Assembly (NCBI GenBank): GCA_037952775.1
Contig: JBANAY010000003.1
Span: 26,598,001-26,662,000 of the forward strand
Direction of reading: 5' to 3'
Source: Clonostachys chloroleuca
Lineage: Eukaryota; Ascomycota; Sordariomycetes; Hypocreales; Bionectriaceae
DNA length: 64,000 nucleotides
Shown: positions 39,846-50,438 of the stretch, one piece after another
Layout: every line of letters begins with the position of its first letter
Numbering within the stretch: position 1 is the stretch's first letter
Notes under the pieces: model-generated
The model's input: only the letters and a program-made list of their open reading frames with translations
Databases searched by the model: none
What the model was told of the DNA's origin: nothing
Position numbers and translations under genes: made by a program

Positions 39846-41526
39846 GGTGGGCTGGGGGAAGAGGAGGAAGCGAGAGGTGTAGGCGGGAAGCGAGAGGTGC
39901 AGCGGACTACGTGCGCATGAGGCAGGCGCTGATGTGATGAAAGAGCGAAAAAACTCTCCAGGTAGGAAAATAGGAGAGGATGCAAAGGTCGGGTCCGCTG
40001 CTGTCGCAAGGGTCAGGTTGTGGGAGTATGGAAGGTTGGAGTTTCTGGATAGAACAAGAGATAGCGACACTACCCCCCTGCCACTCACCCTATGGCCGAT
40101 GGGGGTTGGTGATTGTGGTGCCTAACGACGGTGACGAAACGCCGACAATTTACCGCCACATGCACTGCCACAGGCACACGAATCAGATTGCGGGGGACAT
40201 ACGTAGCGAGCAATGCCAATGGAGACTGTGTCGGGGGCAGAGGCTCGAGATGGAGCACGAGCCGGGCTGCCATTTGACGTGCAGCGTGAAAGGGGACAGT
40301 TTCCACCAGTTGGGCATGGATAGACGCCCAGCCCGCTGTCCCGGCTCTCATGCATTGCAGTCCATGCGTTTTGGAACATGTCGGTCATCTCAGTCGCTTC
40401 ACAATGGTGCCAACTCACCCTGGTTGCTCCTTCATTTTTGTGGCTGAAATTTGATCTTGTTTCTCTTTAGACAGGTACTTTTTTCTAATATATTTTTCTG
40501 AACGGGCTCTCAGTATCAAAACCATTGAGACTGTACGAATCGCACCAATCTCCATTCAACTCCGAAATAGATCCACCAGCCGAAGAACCTGCTCGCCGGC
40601 TTGTGCAGTTTGAAGATACAGTAGTGTGGCTTGCGTCATTATGCATCAAAAAATTAGTAGAACAGTCAGCAAAGTAAGGTAGCCTCGCCAAAACTCAAGC
40701 CCAGACCGCCGAAATCTCACAGCCTTTCTCTCTCCCGGCTTCACTCGGGCGGGCTACAAGTCGCCTCATCCTCCCATCCGCCCGGTCGCAGTTGTGTCGC
40801 CGCACAGCTCGACGCCCATTGCACATTCGTGCACCGTCGCCATCTGTAAGAGTAGGAATTTTTCAAATATTTCTGCCTGATGGGGTAAGCAATCCAGGCA
40901 CCAACAGGCGCTTGCGAGGAATGCCCCGTCGCTACAATAATTTTAGACGTTTCATCTGTGCGGTGGTGATGAGCATGCACCTGAGGAAATATTTGCGGTA
41001 GCGGTGGTGGGTGGATAAGCGAAGCCAAGCCTGCTGTTTGGACGACCGCTGCGGGTTGCTGGTCTCACTGCAGCATCAAATGACCTCACTGCAACCGAGT
41101 TCTTGGAGCCTGGGTGAGTAAAAGGGCTGAAATAGACACCAGTGGTGGCTTCAACTCGTATAGAGCATGGCCATGCACTAAAGTTGCTGCAAGGAACAGA
41201 TCGCAGGCTGGTGTATGGTGGGGGAGGGGTTATGGAGATGCAAGGTTTGATCATGGCACATGTCGGGGAGCCAATTGGGTTTTGGAGAGGTGGGATAACG
41301 AATCAATGAATTAACTGAACTGGTACTCTAAAACTTCAACAGAACCTGCCCCGAAGATCCTTCCAACGCCGTCGTGTACATGCCAATGCTTGTGAGCCCC
41401 AGAGCAACGAGCCCTGGAGGTAATTGAAGATCCATCGCCTGTATATCCAAACGCCCAATGCTCAATAACCGGTTCCCTTGAGGGGAGATTCTATAACAGG
41501 AAGGAAACTGCCCCACAAGGCTGGCA
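39846..41526. other. Upstream region of myoA, no gene seen
   Basis: About 1.7 kb between the myoA start and the small gene at 41527. The first 200 bases contain GA-rich leader sequence on the + strand (CT-rich for myoA). Short open frames only. Confidence 0.5.
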
Positions 41527-41733
41527 CTATGATGATTTTCCATAGCCGCCAGAGTATGAGCTTGATCGGGGGTCGTTGGCGTTGCTGGCCGTGTATCCAT
41601 AATTGACGACAGTTGAGGAGCTGTTATTTATGACGTTGACAGTCCCATAGGGTGTACGGCCGGTGTAGTTGTTTGAAGGCGATCCTCCGCTTGATGAGCC
41701 GTAGCTGATGCTAGGAGTGTAAGAAGAAGACAT
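41527..41733 (-). CDS. Small Ser/Tyr/Gly-rich protein (68 residues), hypothetical
   Basis: Single open frame starting at ATG 41733. The product is low-complexity and rich in Ser, Tyr, Gly and Asn (SSSYTPSISYGSSSGG, ending SSSYSGGYGKSS), with no signal peptide and no membrane segment. Support: C- and T-ending codons, a TATAAAG about 180 bases upstream, and a CT/CAAG-rich leader that looks like a transcribed fungal 5' UTR. Against: short length, low complexity, no known family. If real, it resembles small abundant stress or conidiation proteins only in general character. Confidence 0.45.
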   Translation of the reverse strand: MSSSYTPSISYGSSSGGSPSNNYTGRTPYGTVNVINNSSSTVVNYGYTASNANDPRSSSYSGGYGKSS

Positions 41734-41781
41734 CGTGAGAGTTGTGGTATAGTAGCTCGAAGTAGGAGTAGGTGCTTGAGG

Positions 41782-41819
41782 AGGATTTGGAAGCTTGAGA
41801 AGGATTTGGAAGCTTGAGA
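41782..41819. repeat. Two exact tandem copies of a 19-base unit
   Basis: AGGATTTGGAAGCTTGAGA occurs twice in direct succession, with a partial related copy before it. It lies in the presumed leader of the small gene at 41527-41733. Confidence 0.9.
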
Positions 41820-41910
41820 GTGCTTGCTTGCGTTTTCAATGGTAATAATGGTTTTTGAAGGCTGGCTTGATGCTCTGGAAACCTTACTTTTGAGGGGAGG
41901 AGAGACGAAG

Positions 41911-41917
41911 CTTTATA
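41911..41917 (-). promoter_or_regulatory. TATA box of the small Ser/Tyr/Gly-rich gene
   Basis: TATAAAG on the minus strand, 178 bases before ATG 41733. A CT-rich leader follows. Motif and spacing only. Confidence 0.4.
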
Positions 41918-44515
41918 TTACTGATCGAGGGAGTATACTCTACAAGAGAACCCTCAGCACCCCCCCCCCACACACACCCCCAGTGTTGATACAAATGTGA
42001 AGGACGGAGCATGGCAGTCGCGAGATGTGCCGAGAAGACGTCGCCTGAGCAGGCACCAAGGCGGCTGCATCTGGCTAATGCCATCATCCCTGGACCCTTA
42101 TCCATGGCTAGACGGATGAGTCAACGCAAGACAGAGGAGGGTGGTGCAACGGAGCCAATGGGAACAGCGTCATGGGGTTTACCGTCGAGGCGGTACCGTT
42201 GAGCCTTGCACTGCCGGTAGTAGCAATGGAGGGGCTGTTGGGGGATTGATCCTCGGGTGGAAAATGGGCTATCATCGCCTCATGCCCAGCTACGGAGGGC
42301 ATCCTTCACACAGATTTGTCCGGTCCTGGTTGGGGCTGTTACCATGGGGCAACGAGGCAACTCTTCAGCCAGTGAGGCGGCGGGCTGTGACCGAGCACAC
42401 ATACAGACCAGGAATTCTACACTGCCCGGCTTTGCCCAGCTTACCTCTGTTCTGTGAGTTCCCCCGAGTCAACAAACGGCCGCCTCCGAGGGGCGTCGAG
42501 GTTGGTTCGAGGAAGATTGGAATCTTGGCCTGGTGATGACTTGGGTTAGGTGGAACCAGCCGTGTTGTTGCCTAAGGTAAGGTGCTACATTTGCAGGCAT
42601 CAGTCTCCGCCAGATCACAGCAAACAAAGAGAAAGGCTGTCGGTGGGGCTTGGAATGGTTTCTGTTGTTGGTCGCTCGCAGCCAAGACCGGCCGATTCAC
42701 CGGGTTTGCTCAGGGCAAGGGCATCGGATCGTGAATTGCAGTCGAGTTGGCGAGGTCACGACTGTGATGTGACCGCAAGGGTCCACACGCCTGGGCGCGC
42801 AATCGGGCAGCTAATGCGCGGTATCTGAGATAGGTATCGGGGACGAGCAGGGTCCTGGATTTCCCCCAGCTCCATGTACCTCTCTTGACCGAAGGAAGTA
42901 CCTTGCCTCACAGGAAGACGTCCGTTGGCCTCCCGCAATTGGAGCGAAGTGCCGTGTAAATCATCCAAATAGGAACACGAGAGCCCCCAAAATCTCCCCA
43001 AATGTGCTTGTCCCCCCACCCCCAAAACAAACACTCTGCTAATTATAGACCCCGAATGGGTGTCTTGGTTCGACGTCAACCACAACCTATGGGCCTCGTT
43101 GCTGCTGCTGCAAGCCACGGCTGCAGGTGCAGCAAAGTGAGCACCAGGAGCACGAACCGGGCCTGCAAACACGATCGCCATCCATCAATCAGCGTCCACC
43201 TGACCATGTCATTTTCTAATCATACACCTTGAAGCTACACTCGTACCGGTGGGTTCGGGTAGGGATGTGGTGCCCGTCTTGTTAGCCGACTTATCAGATT
43301 GCTTGAATTCCCAACCTCCTCCAGGCAGGCGACGCTATATCCAATCATGAAACCGGATTGGAATTTGTATATGCGTTGGTCGTTGGTTTTTTCGCAATTG
43401 TTTCATTCACCGGCGCAGTAGGTATTACAGAGAAATTGCGTGAAGAACAGTTAGCATCTCGTTAATTGATTCATCTCAGCTTCCAATGTTGTAAACGTCG
43501 CAGCGACCAATCCACAGTACCTGACGCAACGAGGCAGCATGGCAGTGTAAGCGCGCAAGGGGCCGTCGCCCAGTCGCGATCCTTCATTTGTGGTCTACGT
43601 ATGTCATGGAGGAGAGTTTACCTTCACACAATTGTTTCAGACAAGAATGTTTTCGTATTCAATTCCACAACTGGGTAATACTAGGAAGGTACGAGTACAC
43701 AACACAATTGCAATCGCATTGCCACATCGCCTCGCGACTCTGTCCAACACTCGCCCTCGGAGTCCCCCACCAATGCATTGCGCAGAACAAAGGTGGGCAA
43801 AACCATCATGGCGATTACTCACTGTCACTGGCATGAGCCGCGCGAACCATTGGCATGCTCCCAGCATGACTCACATTTGTCTATCCCACCGATCACCTAC
43901 TTCCGAAACTTCCCACAATCATGTGCAAGCGATGCAATGCACGTCGAGTGAGTCGACGTCAGCTGCTGGCGCCAATTGAAGCTCGATTAGCTGGCTGGCC
44001 CAATGACTTCCGCAGGCTTTTTGCAGGGCATCCAAACATGCACCCTCTGACATATGCCGGTAGTGTCTGACATGTGGCATAGGGCTGGCGCTGACTCTTG
44101 GTCATTCTAGAAGCTCCGGCGGGCTGGCCGACGCTTCTGCTTGGATGCACAGCGGCCTAAGCTCATCAATATTGCATCTCACTCTGCCAGAATTACTGCA
44201 TAAGATTTGCAAGTGCAGTTTCCCAACGGCTGGTGGTGGGGTGGCATCGGAGGAGGTCGACGCCCAATTTGGGAGGCCGTTGCATTGCGTGTTTCCAATT
44301 CCAGGAACAAAAGGCTAAATAATGCAGCAGCCTCACTGGGGCCGGCGGTGCGGGGGTGGGTTCGGGTTTGGCTGCCAGCCGCCAATTCGTTCTGGATTCG
44401 TGGCCCGTTGCTTTCCACACTCTATTTGCGCTGCCGCATCCAAAGTCAACCTCATCCACACCTTCTTCACCCTACACCTTATCTTCAGAGCCATACCAAT
44501 TCCCCCCTTGCCACA
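41918..44515. other. Gene-free region upstream of the FKBP gene
   Basis: About 2.6 kb. Includes a run of nine C followed by CA repeats near 41955. The last 200 bases before 44516 are C-rich leader of the FKBP gene, with a CTAAATAATG element near 44315. No other gene supported. Confidence 0.5.
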
Positions 44516-45342
44516 ATGAAGTCCGCCGTCCTGGTTCTTGCTCTGGCGTCGCTTGCCGCTGCCAGCGCGGAGCTCAAGATTGATGTCACCAGGAAGGTCA
44601 AGTGCGAGCGCAAGACCCAGAAGGGAGACCAGGTCAAGATGCACTATCACGGCTCCCTCGAGAGCAACGGAGAGAAGTTTGATGCTAGTATGTCTTGAGC
44701 TGTCGCGGGAATTTTCATTTCCGACCTTGACCGCATCAATGGCCGCTAATTGATCTGTATCTAGGCTACGACCGTGGACAGCCCCTCGCATTCAAGCTGG
44801 GCACCGGCCAGGTCATCAAGGGGTTCGTAGCCCCTTAGACAACGGAGTTACTGCTTCCTAGTGGTTAATTTTGCTAATTGGCTTGTATAGCTGGGACGAA
44901 GGTCTTCTTGACATGTGCATTGGAGAGAAGCGGTGAGTACACAGGATGCGACTTCTCGAGCCTCTGCTAATCCGCTTTGCTAAGTACTCTCACCATCCCC
45001 CCCGAGTTCGGATACGGCTCGCGTGGCATTGGCCCAATTCCTGGTGGAGCCACTCTCAGTATGAACACACACTCTGCTGCCGCCTTAGTGTAATGCTAAC
45101 ATCCTCCAGTCTTCAAGACCGAGCTCGTTGGTATCGCCGGCGTCGAAACCCCCAACCCCGAGGACATCATCGAGGTAGAAGAGGAGAAGGAGGAGGAGAA
45201 GGAGGAGGCCAAGGAAGATGAGGCTGCCAAGGAGACCGAGGCCAACGTTGCCGAGAAGGTTCAGAGCGTCGCCGCCGAGGCTGCGGAGGCTCTCAAGACC
45301 GTCGTTGCCGACACCGATGACCCGGTCCACGGGGAGCTGTAA
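44516..45342 (+). CDS. ER-type FKBP peptidyl-prolyl isomerase
   Basis: Prolyl isomerase of the FK506-binding family, expected in the ER lumen. Five exons: 44516-44687, 44765-44822, 44891-44932, 44985-45058, 45110-45342; introns 51-77 nt; 192 residues. Residues 1-~18 are a signal peptide (MKSAVLVLALASLAAASA). The FKBP domain spans ~25-130 and keeps the binding-pocket residues in SYDRGQPLAFKLG, GQVIKGWDEGL, PPEFGYGSRG and IPGGATLIF. A charged tail of ~60 residues, mostly Glu/Ala/Lys, follows and the protein ends HGEL. Neurospora FKBP22 has the same plan with a charged tail and HNEL end, so HGEL probably acts as an HDEL-type retrieval signal. Confidence 0.92.
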
Positions 45343-47414
45343 ACAGCTGCCTGCCCATGATATGATGGAAATACGATATTGAGCGATATGACATACAATT
45401 GGCCGCAATGCGAACTGTTTGGCCATTACGGCTTTGTGTGGCCTTGCGTGGGGTAGACATGAACCTGACGACATCTCCGCTCGTCTCTTTCTCTACTCAT
45501 GATACGAGAGCCCCATTTGCCCTGATTCCTTTTAGTCGTGATTGTTTCTTACACTAACTGAATGTTGATGCGCGACGCTTCTGCCTTGGCGAGTGTCTGG
45601 TTGGCGGGTCTGGTCTCCAGGCAGACTCCGTTTAAACCAGACCACTTTTACGAAGGGTTGCTTTGGCCTCTACTGACAATCGCAAAGCTTTCAAACAAAG
45701 CTCACTGAACCCCTTTACTCCGTGCACTAGGTCGTATCGTGAATCAGACACCAAACACAATCCAGAGAATATACGGTACCAATTTTGCATCGTTGTCGGG
45801 ATCGTCATTGCCAATCAAGGGACACCAATTGGCGCGTAAACTCCTATACCTACCGCTTGTCTGAAGAGTTGGATGAGATGCAATGGTTATTCCTATGTCC
45901 GGCATGTCAAACCGGCGGGCAGAGCTTGTGCTTCTCAGTGAGGCGAGCTTACTCTCATGCAACGGGCTAGATTAGAAACGGCAAACAGGTCTATTGTCAA
46001 AAGTCAACTTGTCAGCAATGGGCTAGGGTTTGCGAGATGCCGACTTCTTGGCGTGGTAGAGCTTGGGAATTCTCCTCCTACCAAAGTGCCTTCACGTGGC
46101 TCCAGGTATGATGACGCTGGGAATAGGGTAGGGACAGCTGTGAATCGTAGACGACTCTTTTTTTTTATTTTTTTTTTTTTTTTTATATATATATATAGGA
46201 ATCTCTGTCCTCTGCTGTCTGGTATTGAAGCTATGTCTATAAAACAGCGGATGAGGTTCCGTTTCTGCCAAGCAGGGTGTTTCCATGTTCGGGAATACGG
46301 CATAGCCCTGCCAGATCCCTGGAAAGTACCGCGTATTCCCAGGTCGAAATTGATGAGAGAAAGCCTGCAAGTAATTTGCTGCCCTATCTCATCTCAAAAG
46401 GTTACTTGCTCTGAATATCGCGTCTCAAACTCGAGTTTACAGACGAGTGATTATCCTCCCTGGGGCTTGGGACAAGTGCAGCCCCTGCATATCACTGTCA
46501 AGTGCCGCCCGCAAGTCCATTGTACATACACGACATCGATGATCCTGGACGCACCTGCAGGTCCCTGCTTGGGCCTTGATCACAACTTGGTCTTGGCAAA
46601 GGTATGATTCGTGCATGAGCCGGGAGGCCGCCAATAGCTTGATACCACTATCCATATCATACTACGTGTGTCCGCCCGAAGCCCTTCTCCTCAAAACACC
46701 GACATCCCGATCAATCTCCAATGACTAAGGTAATTGGATGAAGCCATTGTGCCGGGCCATTATTCAGGCTCAACATTAGCGCGCCCAATAAGGCCTGGAT
46801 AGTGAGTTAGGTACGCGAATGAGCATAGACCACGCGGCTCGCGCCGCCGTAGTATCCCTCGATCCATGAAAGATCCGGTCCAGCCAATGCTGCGTCTCCG
46901 CGCGTTCCATAACCAAGGCATGGTAGCCCAGGTGTCAATTAAGCCAAGGTGAAGTGCTGGGTGACCTTGCCTGGTGCTACGTAGGGGTGTTGTCGAAGAA
47001 CAGCGAACAATGCGCCCGCTTTGTCTAACAATCGATGCTAGCTTGCACTTTCCTTGCTTACTACTTCCTCGGAACAATCCAAGCGCCTCTTCATCTTCCC
47101 TCCGCCATCTCACAAACGACCCCTATCCCTTGGCCATTTAATTGTCTTCGCTGCCCTTCTTGGCTAATCATTTCTTTGTGTCTTCCCGCGTTCCCTTCGA
47201 TACCACAGCCTGCGTGTTTCGCTTTCTTCCCCTCAGATAGTTTTTTGCTCCTTTCCTTTCTTTACATACAACCACTCTCCCTTGCCCCTTTGGATTACGA
47301 CGATCCGCAGCCCTTATTTCAGCCATCTGCTTGCGCCACCTCACTCCTGGATTAACGAAAGCTGCACCACAGCGCCACCAACAGTCCGGATGCTCTAGGA
47401 CATTGCCGCTTGCT
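45343..47414. other. Upstream region of the TRK gene, no gene seen
   Basis: About 2.1 kb. Contains the T-run and TA repeat at 46158-46197. From 47040 to 47414 the sequence is pyrimidine-rich, a likely long 5' leader of the TRK transcript. Confidence 0.5.
46158..46197. repeat. Poly(T) tract followed by (TA)n
   Basis: Nine T, an A, seventeen T, then about seven TA units. Simple-sequence repeat in intergenic DNA. Confidence 0.9.
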
Positions 47415-49763
47415 ATGCTGGAGAAGACCAAAGAGAGGTGGAGGGATTACCTCGACGAGCATTCCAAGGTCGTCGAATGGCTTCAAGACCTGCTCCCGCC
47501 CCTCAATTACATCACCATCCATTATGCCTACTTCATCATTGTCATTGTCGTTTCCTCGCTCATCTTTTGGGGTTCTTCGAGCTCGTTTAACAGTGTCGAC
47601 TATGTCGATTCCTTATTTCTAGTGACATCCGCTCTGACGACGACTGGGCTCAACACCACCAACCTCAGCCAGCTCACCACCTGGCAACAAGTCCAGCTAT
47701 GGTTTTTGTTTATGATTGGGAGTCCGCTTTGGATATCGTTCTGGACCGTCATCATCAGGAGGTATGCTTTTGAGAAGAGATTCGAGGACATTGTGCAGCG
47801 TGAGCGCGAGAAAAGGAAGAACATGTCCATCCTTCGAGCGCCCAACCTTGGGAGCATGCTTTCTTTCGGCAAGCACTTCACTAGTGCCTCGCAGAGCATC
47901 ATCCCAGGCCTAGGCTCGAAGATTCGATCCAATGCGGAACCAAGCCCACTTGCTACGGAGCTTGCTATTGTCGAAGCGCGACCTACTGACCCCGTCACCC
48001 CCCTGCTCCGCCAGAAGTCACCGCTGCTTCGAATCACGACGATAGTGCCAGCGAAACCCAAACAGTGACTTCGGAGGGCCCCGGCCAAAATGAGCTTCGT
48101 ATAGATACAGTTAGGGAGATACCTAGAGACCGCATCTCCTTTGTGGAGCCTACTTCGCCAAAGGGCGGCGAAGCGCATACATCGGCATATCAACCTGGAA
48201 ACCACCTTCCTCAAGCTCGCGACAGACGCCAATCAGTTGCCACATCAGTTTCCTCGGATGATGGATTCTTGCATTGGAAGAAGATTTTGGGAAGTCATAA
48301 CGTTACCAAGAAGGGCCAGTTTTTCGACCTCAGTTCGGATGAACGCGAACATTTGGGTGGCTGTGAGTATCGGGCTCTCAAGATGCTTTCTATTGCTGTT
48401 CCCTTATACTCTGCTATCTGGCAAATCTCGGGTGCCATTGCTCTGGGCTGTTGGGTAGGCACTCGACACCCCGACCCTGCTCTAGCTAATAGCCAAAATC
48501 CGATTTGGGCTGGCATCTTCTATGCTGTGTCCGCCTTCAATAATATCGGTATGTCTTTGGTGGACGACAGCGTCATTCCATACAAAAGTGACTACTTTGT
48601 TCAACTCGTCATTGCGCTACTCGTCCTGGCCGGAAATACGGCGTATCCCGTCTTCTTTCGATTTTCACTCTGGAGCGCATTGCAAATCCTTCGTCTCACG
48701 ACCAAGGAAGACGATGAAAATTTTGCTCCTTGGAAAGAGACATTGGAATTTATTCTGAAATACCCGAGGCGAGTGTACACCACCCTGTTCCCATCTCGGG
48801 CGACGTGGTGGCTAGTTCTAGTCCTTTTCGTCACCAACATTTCCGATTGGGTGGCATTTGAGGTACTGAATATTGGCAATCCCGCGGTCACAGCCCTCTC
48901 CCTTGGCGACAAGATTATGAATGGTTTGTTTCAAGGAGTTGGTAGGATTCCCATGATCCAAATTTGCTGTTTTATTTCCCGTTTCATCTAACCACTAGCC
49001 AGTTGTTCGCGCGGCCGGCTTTACTGTGATTTCCATCACCGCCCTTTATATCGGAGTGCAGGTTCTTTATTTGGTCATGATGTACATCGCAGCCTATCCA
49101 GTCATTGTCACTATGCGAAGCTCAAATGTGTATGAAGAGCGCTCTCTCGGCATCTACGAGGATGACCCTTCAGTCATCGAACTAGGAGCACCCACCTCTC
49201 TTCTCGCCGACCAGGACGAAGTCCAGAAGCCCAAGTTCCTCCGTCGCCGAAAAACTGCCGCTGTGATTGGGAAACAGCTCAAGAGAGCCACTACGTCGTT
49301 CCAGGGAGTAGGTGCTGCGGCGCCCGCGAAATCCGACGAGGAGGGTCCCAGCCGGATTTCCTTCGTAAGGCAACAGATTCGGGGCCAGCTGGCTCACGAT
49401 CTGTGGTGGCTTGTGGCTGCTATCCTTATTATTGTTATTATCGAAACCAGACATTTCCTGGAAAACCCGGTCACATACAGCGTTTTTAACATCCTTTTCG
49501 AGGCGACGTCGGCCTACGCTTGCGTCGGGCTGTCGCCAGGTCTTCCAACAGCGTCATATAGCCTCTCTGGCGGTCTTTACAAGGGCAGCAAGGTGGTATT
49601 GGTGTTCGTCATGCTGAGAGGAAGACACCGGGGTCTCCCCGTGGCCATCGATCGCGCCGTGCGCCTACCAGGAGAAAAGCTGATCATGCAGGAAGAGGAG
49701 GACTCAAGAATCCGGCGGACTAAGACGATGCAGAGGATGATGAGCCGCGAGTCACAGGCATAG
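47415..49763 (+). CDS. TRK1: TRK-type potassium transporter, one frameshift
   Basis: Plasma-membrane K+ uptake protein of the TRK/HKT family, about 780 residues. All four pore segments with their selectivity Gly are visible: SALTTTGLNTT, SAFNNIGMSLV, VRAAGFTV and AYACVGLSPG. The typical end FVMLRGRHRGLPVAIDRAV is present. Start taken at ATG 47415 (MLEKTKERW). Intron 48942-49002 (61 nt) joins QGV to VRAAGF. In the cytosolic loop between pore units 1 and 2 the frame changes at the C-run 47998-48003: before it the frame reads ARPTDPVTP, after it the good coding (from PEVTAASNHDD) is in another phase. One more C joins them; as written translation stops at 48066. No GT-AG intron fits. The loop is a long hydrophilic segment, as usual in fungal TRK proteins. 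Confidence 0.85.
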
Positions 49764-50438
49764 CGTGTCGACATTTGGGCCGATGCCAAACAAGGGGCGC
49801 ATAGACATACTTGAGAACGCTGGATACGTTCTCGGGTTTGGCGTTGATTGATTTTTTTTTAAACATTGCATACAGAGCAACTGAAGACTGATAGACGGGA
49901 TCGATCAATGGCTTCATTTTAGAGCAAAATAGCAGCCACATCCCAAATAAATATTTATCTGCCACGGACAGGATATTCTCGAATTAATAAGCCTAGTTGA
50001 CAACTCTTCAGAGAGTGCCAATTTAGAAAGGAGGCATTAGAAATACAAACTTGCCATTATGAAGAAAGAGTGCATGGTGATGTCCGCAGTTCTTGAACTA
50101 CCTTATCTCTAACAAGTAAATCCAGAGCAGAATGCGGCTTAATATGTCCATATGTTAAACTACATCGGTCTATGTGTGCTATATACTCATATCTACGTAA
50201 CAGGGCAGCCCTGGTAGCGGACTTGAACTCTTGCTCGCCGGCCTTCTTGACCTGGTACTCGAGCTCGGCGCCATGGCGGTAAAAAGGCCTCCGGCAGACT
50301 CTTGAAAAGAGGGTGGCTTCTGTGCCGGCAGTGTATGGGGCATCAATTGCCCTTCTCTTCGTCAACGTAAATCACAGCCATGATGGGAGCTGGTTGAAAA
50401 CGCGGTTGGGTGGGGGGCTAGGGTAGTCGTGACTTTCA
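49764..50438. other. Convergent 3' region with a coding-like stretch on the minus strand
   Basis: Between the TRK stop (+) and the polymerase stop (-). The TRK side is AT-rich. Positions 50200-50365 are GC-richer and carry a minus-strand open frame with C/G-ending codons (AELEYQVKKAGEQEFKSATR), but without a clear start or family. It may be a remnant or part of a 3' UTR. Confidence 0.4.
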
